Shown here one piece after another: positions 16,779 to 26,178 of a DNA stretch of 32,486 nt (positions are counted from its first letter, which is position 1; each line of letters begins with the position of its first letter). The notes under the pieces are model-generated. The model was not told where the DNA came from. It made no database searches and worked only from the letters and a program-made list of their open reading frames with translations. The translations under genes were made by a program, and so were the position numbers. Origin of the DNA: Pedobacter sp. Lineage in GTDB: Bacteria; Bacteroidota; Bacteroidia; Sphingobacteriales; Sphingobacteriaceae. The stretch is from assembly GCF_031119335.1 (NCBI RefSeq), contig NZ_JAVHXT010000003.1:238769-271254 (forward strand). The letters run 5' to 3'.

Positions 16779-19700
16779 CTTAATATGGTAACCGACCCTG
16801 TGTATTTCTTTTTGCCATTGTTTGGTTCAATGATGTAATAGTAAACGCCAATAGGTAAGTCTGTTCCGTTTAATCTACCATCCCAAGGCGCATTGTATGG
16901 TGTTGCATTAAATACCTTTTGTCCGTAACGGTTAAATATAACAATATTTCCTTCTGTTAGCGTTTCCAAATATTTGATATTCCAAGTATCATTTTTTCCA
17001 TCACCATTAGGGCTAAACACATTAGGAATAACTGGATGCTCATGCACTGTAACTTTAAACTCGTAAACCAGTTCGCAACTGTTAGAAGTTACGGTTAAAG
17101 TATAACGGGTAGTTTTATTAGGCTTCGCAATTGGGTTAATTATGTCGTCGGCGCTTAAACCTTCTACAGGAAACCATTTATATTTCAAATTTTCGCCTGT
17201 GGCCACTACATCGATTACTTTTTGCCCACCCTGCAAAATATCTATATCGGCTGGCATGGTTACCAAAGGGAGTTTATTTACCGTAATATTGATGTTTTTT
17301 TCTTCTGTACAACCATTGGTGGCGTTGTAAGTATATTTGATATTAAAATTACCAGGGCCACTTTCGCCAGGTTTGAACAGTCCAGTAGCCGACACTCCAG
17401 TTCCAGAGAAGACATAAGTACCAGGCACCGCATTTTCCTCTTTTGCAACTAATTGAACAGGATTATCGGTTTCACAAAGAGGTTCAATGGCATCAAGTTT
17501 TATAACTGGCGCCGGATAAACGCTTACTGTTATTGGTACAGTTTCGGTAAAACACACTTGCCCCGAATAAGCTCTCATTACCACTTTATAATCTACCTTA
17601 CTTGTACTATTCGGATATTTATGAGTGTAAATTTTACCAGAAGTTGGTGCATTATCCGTTACCACAACATTGGCGCCACCAATTTTATAATCAAATATCC
17701 ATTCTATTTTGGTGATGTTTCCAAATCCAACGGTACTTTTATTTTCAAAAGATACATCTACATTTGCACAAAGCTTTGTCGAGTTTTTAACTTCAAACAA
17801 GCTATTTGGGTTGCTGCCGCTAATTACAACCTGTTTAGTGAACGTTACACTGCAACCTTGTTCTGATGTACCTGTTAGCTTTACCGTATAGTTACCAGGT
17901 GCAGTATATTTATGGCTAGGCTTTTGAAGCACCTTTTGCAACAAATCATTAGAGCCATCGCCAAAATCCCAAAGCCAAGAAACTATATTTCCCTTTACTG
18001 CTGTCGCCTCGTATTGTACTACGTCGCTCACACAAGAAGCCGGATCGTTAAACGTTATTTCTGGCGTTTCATAAATCGTAATTGTTTTTGCTACCGTATC
18101 TGCGCACCCACTAGATGAGGTAGAAATTAGCTTGACATTGTAAATTCCGGCAGCACTATAAGTTGTTGCAGGAGATTTTGCTGTAGACACAGGTTTGCCA
18201 TTTCCAAAATCCCATGTTTGATTTGCAATATTTGAATTAACAAAAGTGCTTTCATTATTAAACTGAATATTGCCATTTACACAGAACGGACCAACAGCTG
18301 CAAATGCAGACTTTGGCGGGGCCAACACGCTAATAGTTTTAGTTACCGTAAGATTACATCCTATATCTGTAGTTACATTTAGCGTAACGGTTTTAACTCC
18401 AGGAGTTTGGTATTTATGCTTTGGATTTTGAAGATTTGAACTATTTCCATCGCCAAAATTCCAATTCCAGGATTTGATATTCCCTCCACTTTTTGGAGAT
18501 GAGTCTGTTAATTGGATATCCATATTTACGCAGGCCTCGCTTGGAAGTGAAAAGTCTGGAGAAAATACATCGAAATTTGTGAAGATCTCTTCATCTGTAG
18601 CGCAAATAGCAGCAGCAGGTTTTTGAATAATTGCCCTTAACTGGTAACTACCAGATTTAGAAAAATTTGAAGAAGCCAATGAATATCGGTACAAATAATA
18701 AGTATTACCATCTTCTATAGTGGTGGTAAAACTAGGGGTATTTGTTATATCTATTTTGGTTCCATTATTAAAGTTCCAAGTAATTTTATCTGTTGTATAA
18801 GGCAGTTTTAAAACAAAATCAAAATTCGTACCCATACAAAAATTTGTAGAGGCAATACTTCCGCCAGCAGAAAAAACTTGGATATTGCTTTTAAGGTTTT
18901 TTAAATCAGTACCAGCTAAATAAGCATAAGATTCTACCTGGCCATAACCATAGGCAATAGCCACAAAACCACCGCTAGCCATTAGCCTATGTTGGTCTGA
19001 CGAGTTAGTCACATCTACTACGGCATAGCTATATTCTCCATCGGCAATAGGTTTAAATTGACTTGCAATACTAGCTCCATCTAAAGTAAAACCAACAATA
19101 TCAGCTGTTTTAATAATGATATTTAAGAAATACTTAGCGATGTTGGTATTTACACCCGAAACGCTATTTAACCGCGAATAAACAGTAATGTCTTTTAATG
19201 TTTGCTCAATCGGATTTAAGATAGTCATCTCGGGATCGCCTTGATAAGGGCCACCCTGTGCAGTTTGTTGACTATTGGCCAAGTTGCAGGTTTGCGAAGT
19301 TTGGTATTGAGCCACCGCAATTGGCGAAGTAGCTTTAATTACATTAGGTGCCGTAGTGTAGAACGTAATTACGCTTCCCTTTTTGTACGGATTTGACAAG
19401 GGCATACCACCCGCCAAAGTTGTGCTGCCATTTACGGTGATGGTAGTATTATCCTCAGCAACAATAATTTTGATGATATCTGTATTACCATTCAGCGTGT
19501 TGTAAAATGGCGAAGAAACAAAGTTTTTACCCCAAGCGGTTACGGGAAATAGCTGTTGGAACAAATTATCTCCCCCATTTGGAGTTCTTGTACTACCTGC
19601 TTCACAATATGCCGACCAAGTACTGCCCGAAAAAACAGCAATTGGTGTACAGCCAGTTACTGCTTTAACAAATGTACCAGTTAAATCGTTAAGCGACTGA

Positions 19701-20299
19701 TATTGATAAACATCGCCTTTATTTAGTGTAATTTGAAATTTGTTATTGGCTAGCCTTGTTCCATTTCTGTTAGTTTGAGTAGGCGTTATTTCTACAACCG
19801 TACCATCTTTTACGCCAACAATAGTAAACTCTGAATAGGCTGGAACGTTAGAAACTCCTGCATTTTGTTGTGAAAACACATAATATTCTTGCTCTAGCGC
19901 AGAACTTGGCAATACCAAAGTAGATCCGGTTCTAGCGTTATTAGATATTACACAGTATACGGAAATAGGCTCTCCAGTAACAATATTGATTCCCTTGTTC
20001 ACTTCCCTTACATCCGAAGTTCCTATATAAACTTCATATTGGTTCGGGTCTATAAATACTGGAGTAACCACATTTGCTAAAATGTTGCCACTTGCAATAA
20101 CAGTTCCTCCAGATTTGACTTGGTAAGTGGTATTTATATCAGAAGACAGAAAAAGTGTCATTCTAGACACCAATCCGTCGATATGCCCAGCGTATGGCAC
20201 CCAAAAATCTGTTCCTTTATTAGAAGTAGATTGAGCAAATACACCTAGATTGCTAAAGAAAATCAATCCAAGTACAAGGAGCAATAATCTGTTTTTCAT
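16775..20299 (-). CDS. Giant PKD-repeat T9SS adhesin with IgGFc-binding-like N-terminus (module 1)
   Basis: A 1174-residue secreted protein. The signal peptide (1-22, ending GVFAQ) is followed by an IgGFc-binding-like N-terminal region (about 25-465; STSNKGTDFWVPYAGH, VAEDNTTITVNG, GDPEMTILNPIE). PKD domains are marked by WNWNFGDG (611), QTWDFGNG (694) and WLWDFGDG (775). A further beta-domain carries NITKIEWIFDYK (861), and a cysteine-bearing SprB-like repeat shows the CETDNPVQLVAKE pattern (942). The C-terminus (about 1088-1174; IPNVFSPNGDGKNDTWNI, IFNRYGQKVF, PIGVYYYII) is the T9SS type B sorting domain, even closer to consensus than in the paralogue. It is the first gene of the four-gene leftward operon and shares domain order with the adhesin at 11694-15755 but has fewer PKD modules. 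The role, surface adhesion or gliding, is inferred from family. Confidence 0.93.
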   Translation of the reverse strand: MKNRLLLLVLGLIFFSNLGVFAQSTSNKGTDFWVPYAGHIDGLVSRMTLFLSSDINTTYQVKSGGTVIASGNILANVVTPVFIDPNQYEVYIGTSDVREVNKGINIVTGEPISVYCVISNNARTGSTLVLPSSALEQEYYVFSQQNAGVSNVPAYSEFTIVGVKDGTVVEITPTQTNRNGTRLANNKFQITLNKGDVYQYQSLNDLTGTFVKAVTGCTPIAVFSGSTWSAYCEAGSTRTPNGGDNLFQQLFPVTAWGKNFVSSPFYNTLNGNTDIIKIIVAEDNTTITVNGSTTLAGGMPLSNPYKKGSVITFYTTAPNVIKATSPIAVAQYQTSQTCNLANSQQTAQGGPYQGDPEMTILNPIEQTLKDITVYSRLNSVSGVNTNIAKYFLNIIIKTADIVGFTLDGASIASQFKPIADGEYSYAVVDVTNSSDQHRLMASGGFVAIAYGYGQVESYAYLAGTDLKNLKSNIQVFSAGGSIASTNFCMGTNFDFVLKLPYTTDKITWNFNNGTKIDITNTPSFTTTIEDGNTYYLYRYSLASSNFSKSGSYQLRAIIQKPAAAICATDEEIFTNFDVFSPDFSLPSEACVNMDIQLTDSSPKSGGNIKSWNWNFGDGNSSNLQNPKHKYQTPGVKTVTLNVTTDIGCNLTVTKTISVLAPPKSAFAAVGPFCVNGNIQFNNESTFVNSNIANQTWDFGNGKPVSTAKSPATTYSAAGIYNVKLISTSSSGCADTVAKTITIYETPEITFNDPASCVSDVVQYEATAVKGNIVSWLWDFGDGSNDLLQKVLQKPSHKYTAPGNYTVKLTGTSEQGCSVTFTKQVVISGSNPNSLFEVKNSTKLCANVDVSFENKSTVGFGNITKIEWIFDYKIGGANVVVTDNAPTSGKIYTHKYPNSTSKVDYKVVMRAYSGQVCFTETVPITVSVYPAPVIKLDAIEPLCETDNPVQLVAKEENAVPGTYVFSGTGVSATGLFKPGESGPGNFNIKYTYNATNGCTEEKNINITVNKLPLVTMPADIDILQGGQKVIDVVATGENLKYKWFPVEGLSADDIINPIAKPNKTTRYTLTVTSNSCELVYEFKVTVHEHPVIPNVFSPNGDGKNDTWNIKYLETLTEGNIVIFNRYGQKVFNATPYNAPWDGRLNGTDLPIGVYYYIIEPNNGKKKYTGSVTILR

Positions 20300-20388
20300 T
20301 TCATTAAAAGTAGAAAATAATACTTAGGAGATGTATTCTACCCATTATTCGCTGAAAGTATTGGATATTGTGCTCAATCTAAGGTATA

Positions 20389-20425
20389 TATCGGTAAAAC
20401 GCTTAAATGTATCGATAAAAACCTT
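20389..20425. repeat. Two 16-bp direct repeats 21 bp apart upstream of the adhesin operon
   Basis: TATCGGTAAAACGCTT (20389-20404) and TATCGATAAAAACCTT (20410-20425) agree at 13 of 16 positions. Their 21-bp period puts them on the same face of the helix. They lie 90-126 bp upstream of the first adhesin gene (start 20299) and just behind the stop of the response-regulator gene. Direct repeats at this period are typical of dimeric activator sites such as LytTR sites, but the binding protein is unknown. Confidence 0.4.
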
Positions 20426-20441
20426 TATTACAAAAACAAGT

Positions 20442-20897
20442 TTACGACAATAAGTTTTGACGAGCAATAAACTCCAATTGCTGGTTAGCAACCAACAGTT
20501 TTTCAGTCAATTCTCTATTTTCTTTTCTGAGCGTATAAATTTCGATAGCCTTATCAATATTGATTCTCAAATCTTCTTCCATCCATGGCTTTTGAATGTA
20601 CCTGTACACTTGACCTTTATTAATAGCATCAATTACAGCATCAATATCTGTATAGCCGGTCAAAATCATTCGGATAGGATCTGAGTGTTTCTCTAATATA
20701 GATGCCAAAAACTCAACCCCCGTGGTTTTAGGCATTCGCTGATCGGTAATAATTACCTGTATATCTTCAGAATCTAAGATTTTCCTGCCCTCTTCTGCAG
20801 ACTCTGCCGTAAAAACTTTATATAATCTACGGAAAGTTGCCGCAAAAGCACTTAAATTATGTGGTTCATCATCAACGTAAAGGATATTCGCTGTCAT
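20442..20897 (-). CDS. Single-domain response regulator (receiver plus C-terminal coiled coil)
   Basis: A 151-residue protein. The receiver domain spans about 1-120, with acidic pocket VDDE (Asp9-Asp10), phospho-acceptor Asp52 (TDQRMP), Thr80 (LTGYTD) and Lys103 (QKPW). The last 30 residues form a charged, probably coiled-coil helix (RKENRELTEKLLVANQQLEF). No HD-GYP, DNA-binding or other output domain follows. The receiver is strikingly similar to the receiver half of the hybrid at 26179-27258 (shared DQxMPxTTGVEF, LTGYTDI, YRYIxKPW), so the two are paralogues, probably of one phosphorelay. It is divergent from the Rv1355c-like gene across 118 bp. It may pass phosphate to, or compete with, the kinases encoded on the other side. 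Confidence 0.92.
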   Translation of the reverse strand: MTANILYVDDEPHNLSAFAATFRRLYKVFTAESAEEGRKILDSEDIQVIITDQRMPKTTGVEFLASILEKHSDPIRMILTGYTDIDAVIDAINKGQVYRYIQKPWMEEDLRINIDKAIEIYTLRKENRELTEKLLVANQQLEFIARQNLLS

Positions 20898-21015
20898 TTT
20901 TCTGCTAATAAAAAGTTAAAAATACTTTTTTATTGTAATTCTAAAAAACTAATTTAGTCTTTTAGCTACGAAAAACCTCATTTTTATGTCGGAAATTCAT
21001 TTTTAGAATACAATA

Positions 21016-23349
21016 ATGTATAATACAGAAGCTTTATCCTCCCCGTTGCACGCACTGATAGCGCAGACACAAAAAAGTAAAGATTTATATAAACCCCTAA
21101 TCCTAAGGCTCTCCGACCAAGAAGACAGATCAAAATTCGAGCAAATTATAGTCCAGCATAACGGCCTTCAAGTTTTTGACACAATTAGGGATCAAGTTGC
21201 AGAATTTTTAAAGTGTATTAAGCCAACTGCGGTTTCCATTCCAAAAGATGAATTTCAAAACGCGGTAAGCGAAAAATTAGGCAATAGTGACGAGTATGGC
21301 GTTTGGGTGTATTATCCTTGGTCTAACAAATTAGTTCACCTACTGGATGAAGCCGAGTTTATAATTGTAAGAACCAATAGGAACAAACATAAAATCACGG
21401 AAAAAGAACAGCAAATACTTAGCACCAAAAAAATTGGTGTAGTTGGCCTATCTGTTGGACAATCCGTATCGTTAACCTTGGCGATGGAACGTGGTTTTGG
21501 AGAACTTAGAATTGCAGATTTTGACGAGCTAGACCTAAGTAATATTAACCGTATTAGAACGGGAGTTCAAAACATCACTCTTAAAAAAACAGTTATTGTT
21601 GCCAGAGAAATAGCAGAAATAGACCCTTTTTTACCTGTAGCTTGCTATGATAAAGGAATTACTGATGAAAACATTGAAGAGTTTCTGATAGGTAATGGTA
21701 AATTAGACTTACTTATAGACGAATGTGACAGCTTCGATATTAAAATAAATGCTAGAAAAATAGCAAAACAACTTCAAATTCCAGTGCTTATGGAAGGAAG
21801 TGACCGTGGTACCATAGACATAGAAAGGTTCGATTTAGAGCCCGAACGTCCAATTCTTCATGGAATGGTTGACCACCTAGACATGGAGAAATTTAAAGAC
21901 TTGAAAACCTTCGATGAAAAAGTACCCTATATTACCGCAGTAACAGGTTTCGAAACACTTTCTACCAGAATGAAGGCTTCTGCGGTAGAACTGATGAGCT
22001 CAATTTCTACTTGGCCTCAATTAGCCAGCGCAGTAACTTTTGGTGGTGGCGTAAGTGCAGATCTGTCTCGCAAAATATTACTCAACAGCTTAAAGGTTTC
22101 TGGTAGATTTTTCCTAGATCTGGATGAGCTGATTAGCGATCCTGTTCCAGAAGCGAAAATTGCCGAACCGGAAAATTTAAAGACACCCTTAAGTATAGAA
22201 GAACTCACTACCTTCATTAAAGAAAACAATCTAGATCTACCAGTTGAAAACAGCAAGCAACTTTCAGAAAGCGAATTGAACTTGCTAGTAGAGGCAATAA
22301 AACTAGCACCATCTGGCGGCAACAACCAGCCTTGGCGGCTACACTACCAAAACAAGCGGCTACATGTATTTTTAGATGAAAGCACGGCCCTAGCCTACTT
22401 AGATCCACAATTTGTTTCATCTTACACTTCTATTGGAGCCGCTATAGAAAACTTATTGTTAAAGGCTGCCACTCTTAAGCTGAAAGCAGAATGGAAACTT
22501 ACTCCAGAATTTGCACCAAAGCATTTGGCTATATTTACATTTACCGATAGCAACACCGAAGCTACAAATGAAGAAATTCTACTAGAAAAACAAATACCAC
22601 TTAGACACACCAACCGAAAAAGCCCTGCACAAAGAACTGAACTAAGCGAAGAATACATCGGTTATTTTAATGATTTGGTAAGCCAGACCGAAGGAGCCAA
22701 GCTAACCTTTATAAAAGACTTAACAAAAATCAAAGAACTATCTGAAATTGCCACTGCTACAGATCTATTTAGGATATTTATTCCAGAAGCCCACGAAGAT
22801 TTCATTACTAGAGAAATGCGCTGGACTGTAGCGCAAACAAATGAAGCCCAAGATGGAATTGGCATACACACACTAGACTTAAACAACAACGATTTACTGG
22901 GAATTAGATTACTCCAGAATAGGAAAATGATCGATTTTCTGGAAGAAATTGAGGGTGGTGGTGCTTTCAACAGATTACTATCGCAACAATTTATCAGCTC
23001 ATCAGCAATCGGCTTAATTACCATGCCAAACAACGAAGTTACTTCTTGGATAAACTGTGGTATTGCGGCAGAAAAATTATGGCTGGGCGCTACTTCGAAA
23101 GGCTTACAGATACACCCAGTAAATGTGCCTTTGTTGTTTTTCTACAAAAACTCAATAGAAAAAGACACCACCATATCAGAAGAAAGGAGACAATATTTAA
23201 CCAACGCAGAACAAGAGCTAAATCTTATTTTTGACAAACCAGAAAACCAAACATCTATGTTTATGTTTAGGATTTTCGAGGCAAGCCCATCTCCAGAAAG
23301 AACTATCAGAAAGTCGAACAATAAAATTTTCTCCATTGGAAGAGCATAA
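21016..23349 (+). CDS. ThiF/E1-like and nitroreductase fusion protein (Rv1355c family)
   Basis: A 777-residue two-enzyme fusion. Residues about 135-375 are a ThiF/MoeB/HesA-type Rossmann domain: IGVVGLSVGQSV (140-151, nucleotide loop), the acidic strand DFDELDLSNINRIR (168-181) and LLIDECDSFDIKINARK (232-248). Such domains adenylate carboxyl termini of peptides or proteins. Residues about 415-730 form an FMN-dependent nitroreductase-like domain: APSGGNNQPW (431-440), IPLRHTNRKSP (527-537) and AAEKLWLGATSKGLQIHPVN (684-703). The paired CxxC zinc motifs of MoeB/ThiF are absent. The layout matches the family of Mycobacterium Rv1355c, whose function is not known to me. It is the first gene of a rightward operon with an acyltransferase and sensor kinases. 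An oxidising or activating step in making a small molecule is plausible but inferred. Confidence 0.85.
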   Translation: MYNTEALSSPLHALIAQTQKSKDLYKPLILRLSDQEDRSKFEQIIVQHNGLQVFDTIRDQVAEFLKCIKPTAVSIPKDEFQNAVSEKLGNSDEYGVWVYYPWSNKLVHLLDEAEFIIVRTNRNKHKITEKEQQILSTKKIGVVGLSVGQSVSLTLAMERGFGELRIADFDELDLSNINRIRTGVQNITLKKTVIVAREIAEIDPFLPVACYDKGITDENIEEFLIGNGKLDLLIDECDSFDIKINARKIAKQLQIPVLMEGSDRGTIDIERFDLEPERPILHGMVDHLDMEKFKDLKTFDEKVPYITAVTGFETLSTRMKASAVELMSSISTWPQLASAVTFGGGVSADLSRKILLNSLKVSGRFFLDLDELISDPVPEAKIAEPENLKTPLSIEELTTFIKENNLDLPVENSKQLSESELNLLVEAIKLAPSGGNNQPWRLHYQNKRLHVFLDESTALAYLDPQFVSSYTSIGAAIENLLLKAATLKLKAEWKLTPEFAPKHLAIFTFTDSNTEATNEEILLEKQIPLRHTNRKSPAQRTELSEEYIGYFNDLVSQTEGAKLTFIKDLTKIKELSEIATATDLFRIFIPEAHEDFITREMRWTVAQTNEAQDGIGIHTLDLNNNDLLGIRLLQNRKMIDFLEEIEGGGAFNRLLSQQFISSSAIGLITMPNNEVTSWINCGIAAEKLWLGATSKGLQIHPVNVPLLFFYKNSIEKDTTISEERRQYLTNAEQELNLIFDKPENQTSMFMFRIFEASPSPERTIRKSNNKIFSIGRA

Positions 23350-24052
23350 TTCAAATATCAAACATATTAAATTCACCGCATTTAGAGCGGTTGAAGATAG
23401 AGACGCTTGTATGCAGTTCGTTGACGGGCACAGGCGTGTTCTAGAAATTTTCGGAATTACGCAAATTACCTCAGCACGAGCAGATTGGGTACTAAACCCA
23501 GATGTGTACGTTATGCTAGTAACTGATGCAGATACCGGAAAAGCGCTCGGCGGTGGTCGTGTACACAGAGCAAATAGAATAAATGCACTTCCTATTGAAG
23601 AAGCAGTAGGCTATATGGATGAAAAAATTTACAAAATGGTTGACGACCATACCGATGCTGGCACTGGCGAAGTTGCAGGCGTATGGAACTCGTTCGAAAT
23701 TGCAGGATTAGGAATAGGCAGCAACCATTTAAGTACCGCGTGTGTAGCTTATGCAAAGTTTATTAACCTCACTACCTTATTTGGCCTTGCTGCACCAGCA
23801 ACTTATAGAAACGTAGTAAGAGGCGGATTTCAAGTAGTTAAAGAGCTAGGAAACGACGGAAAATTCTACTATCCTAAAGACGATATGACTGCAACAGTGA
23901 TGTTTAACCACGATATCGTAAATTTACCCCTTACAACCGAACCTGAAAAAACAAACATTTTAGATATGCGTCGTGATATTATTTCCAAGAAAAATATCAT
24001 TTCTAAACAAAATGAAAAAATAACCCTACTATTTGATTTATCAAAAACATGA
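23336..24052 (+). CDS. GNAT-fold N-acyltransferase, FeeM/autoinducer-synthase-like
   Basis: About 238 residues from a TTG at 23336, overlapping the preceding gene by 14 bp. No ATG lies in frame before residue 26, and the conserved opening (IKFTAFRAVEDRDACMQFV) needs a start upstream, so a non-ATG start is required. A TTG at 23231 is the only other choice and would overlap 119 bp. The pattern is that of N-acyl amino acid or acyl-homoserine-lactone synthases on a GNAT fold: VYVMLVTDADTGKALGGGRV (about 58-77; strands with an arginine next to the glycine turn), the acidic strand VWNSFEIAGLGIG (about 119-131) and AYAKFINLTTLFGLAAPATY. The C-terminal tail is polar. Its stop overlaps the histidine kinase start by 4 bp (ATGA). 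It probably transfers an acyl group to an amine; substrates are unknown. Confidence 0.72.
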   Translation: MEEHNSNIKHIKFTAFRAVEDRDACMQFVDGHRRVLEIFGITQITSARADWVLNPDVYVMLVTDADTGKALGGGRVHRANRINALPIEEAVGYMDEKIYKMVDDHTDAGTGEVAGVWNSFEIAGLGIGSNHLSTACVAYAKFINLTTLFGLAAPATYRNVVRGGFQVVKELGNDGKFYYPKDDMTATVMFNHDIVNLPLTTEPEKTNILDMRRDIISKKNIISKQNEKITLLFDLSKT

Positions 24053-26172
24053 TCATTAAGTCCATCCGAAAAGCTCTCGCCCTCTCGATACTTCTTTTAT
24101 GGGGTATATGTTGCTTCGGAGCAGCCCAAAACCAGTTTCCTTTTAAAATTGAGCACTTAAAAGACGAGAGTGGCAAATTAGGGCTTAACCAGCTATCTAA
24201 AATGAGCTTTGACGAGGCACAAACCGACATTCTAAATTTCGGTGCAAGTGATGCCACATTTTGGATTAGATTAACTACAGATCATAACCTAATATTTAAT
24301 AACGATTTAATTTTTGTAGAGCAATCTCGTTTCTCTTCTGTTACGTCATATTATCAATTACAAGATCAAAAACTTACTTCTAAGCCTATTTATAGTGTTT
24401 TTAAAGATGGTGATAAGAAAAACAATCAGGGTTATGCGTTTACACTTCCAAATAAATTTGGCATTCATGATACCGTTTACCTGAAATTAAAGCCACACGA
24501 AGTATTTATCACAAAAATCTCTATAGTTACAGAAAATCAACTATTGGAAAAACACGCTACTAGAGATATCATCTTTGGCATTTATACCGGGGTAATGCTC
24601 ATTATGTTTGTGTACAACTTGTTTCTGTTTGTTGTAGTACGAGATAGAAGTTACATATTTTATGTATTTTACATTTTGTTTACCTGGCTGGCACAGATCT
24701 CCATACAAGGATATGGACTACGATATATTTGGGATCTTAATTCGTTTATCGACCAAAATTCTGTCATACTTTATTCGTTGCTAGGGCTAATTTTCGCATG
24801 TTTGTTCACCATATCATTTCTTAACACCAAATTATTTTCGCCTATATCGCATAAGCTTTTTAATATTTATTTGATATTGGTATTAATAAATCTTGGAATA
24901 TTATTCGCTTTTGGAGGCAATGTAGCATTTATAGTAATGCAAGTACTAACTTTATCTGGTGCTGCTATTGCGATGTATGCATCGTACCATGTTTACTTCA
25001 AAAAGCACTTTAAACCCGCTGGCTTTTACCTAATAGCTTGGTCAATTCTATTGGTTGGTGCAGTGTTCTTTGTATTAAAAGATTACGGAATTGTTCCTTA
25101 CAACACCTTTACTACTTACCTGCTACAAATTTGTTCTGCAATAGAGGTAATGCTGCTTTCTTTTGCGCTTGCAGATAAAATCAACTACTTTAAAAAGGAA
25201 AACGAAACAGCACAGGCACAAGCCCTAAACGCATCGTTAGAAAACCAAAGGTTGATAAAAGAACAAAACGTTGTGTTAGAGCGCAAAGTTAAAGAACGTA
25301 CCGAAGAACTAGAAAGCGCTAACGAAACGCTTAACGAAACGCTTCATAATTTAAAATCCACTCAATCTCAATTGGTTGATGCCGAAAAAATGGCGGCTTT
25401 AGGTCAGTTAACGGCAGGTATTGCACACGAGATTAACAATCCTATCAACTTTGTAACCTCTAATGTAAAACCACTACAGTTAGATATAGATGATTTAAAA
25501 GATATCATTAAAAAATACGAAAACATCGATTTAGACAAAGATGTAAAACCTCAAATTGAGGAGATAGAAGCTTACAAAAGACAGATTGACTTAGGTTTTA
25601 TTAATAACGAAATTACTTCTCTATTGTCGGGCATTAGCGAGGGTGCTAAGCGTACGGCAGAAATCATAAGAAGTTTAAGAAACTTTAGCCGTGTAGATGA
25701 AACCGATATGAAGGCCATTGATCTTAACGAAGGGCTTTTATCTACACTGGTTTTAATTAGAAATACCCTGCCCGATAATTTGACTGTGGTGAAAGACCTG
25801 GGCAATCTTCCGAAGGTAGAATGTATGCCAGGAAAGATTAACCAAGTTTTTATGAATTTGGTTTCTAATGCTGTTCAGGCAATTAAGAGTAAAGAAACAC
25901 AGGAAGAAGAAGAATTTTTGACCATCCGTAGTTGGTATAGCAACCAACAAGTGTATATTAGCATTAAAGATAGTGGAACAGGAATGAGCGACGAAGTTAA
26001 ACATCGTATTTTTGAACCTTTCTTTACCACTAAGGATATTGGAGAAGGCACAGGATTGGGTTTATCTATAGTTTTTAGCATCATCGAAAAACATAAAGGA
26101 CATATTGAAGTTATTTCTGAAGTTGGAAAAGGAACTGAATTTATTATTACATTGCAGGTAAATATACTATAA
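24049..26172 (+). CDS. 7TMR-DISM sensor histidine kinase
   Basis: A 707-residue membrane kinase. A signal peptide (about 1-25) precedes a periplasmic domain (26-168) of 7TMR-DISMED2 type (FWIRLTTDHN, VEQSRFSSVTSYYQL, VYLKLKPHEV). Seven predicted membrane helices span about 172-375, then a coiled coil (ENETAQAQALNASLENQRL to about 440). The kinase core has the H-box GQLTAGIAHEINNP with His460, N-box FMNLVSNAVQAI (601-612), G1 DSGTGMSD (641-648), F-box FEPFFTTK (655-662) and G2 GEGTGLGLSI (665-674). All catalytic motifs are intact. It would sense an extracytoplasmic ligand through the DISM domain, often carbohydrate-like in related families. Translational coupling to the acyltransferase (4-bp overlap) suggests the ligand may be that enzyme's product. 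The next gene starts 6 bp later. Confidence 0.95.
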   Translation: MIIKSIRKALALSILLLWGICCFGAAQNQFPFKIEHLKDESGKLGLNQLSKMSFDEAQTDILNFGASDATFWIRLTTDHNLIFNNDLIFVEQSRFSSVTSYYQLQDQKLTSKPIYSVFKDGDKKNNQGYAFTLPNKFGIHDTVYLKLKPHEVFITKISIVTENQLLEKHATRDIIFGIYTGVMLIMFVYNLFLFVVVRDRSYIFYVFYILFTWLAQISIQGYGLRYIWDLNSFIDQNSVILYSLLGLIFACLFTISFLNTKLFSPISHKLFNIYLILVLINLGILFAFGGNVAFIVMQVLTLSGAAIAMYASYHVYFKKHFKPAGFYLIAWSILLVGAVFFVLKDYGIVPYNTFTTYLLQICSAIEVMLLSFALADKINYFKKENETAQAQALNASLENQRLIKEQNVVLERKVKERTEELESANETLNETLHNLKSTQSQLVDAEKMAALGQLTAGIAHEINNPINFVTSNVKPLQLDIDDLKDIIKKYENIDLDKDVKPQIEEIEAYKRQIDLGFINNEITSLLSGISEGAKRTAEIIRSLRNFSRVDETDMKAIDLNEGLLSTLVLIRNTLPDNLTVVKDLGNLPKVECMPGKINQVFMNLVSNAVQAIKSKETQEEEEFLTIRSWYSNQQVYISIKDSGTGMSDEVKHRIFEPFFTTKDIGEGTGLGLSIVFSIIEKHKGHIEVISEVGKGTEFIITLQVNIL

Positions 26173-26178
26173 AGGCAC

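Noticed and set aside
22662..23033. Open frame of 123 codons on the minus strand
   Set aside because: It is antisense to the conserved nitroreductase domain; its serine-rich translation is typical of a shadow frame.
23336..24052. Calling this gene a true acyl-homoserine-lactone synthase (LuxI)
   Set aside because: Only the general GNAT/FeeM-type pattern is visible; the LuxI-specific residues could not be aligned with certainty and no LuxR partner is present.
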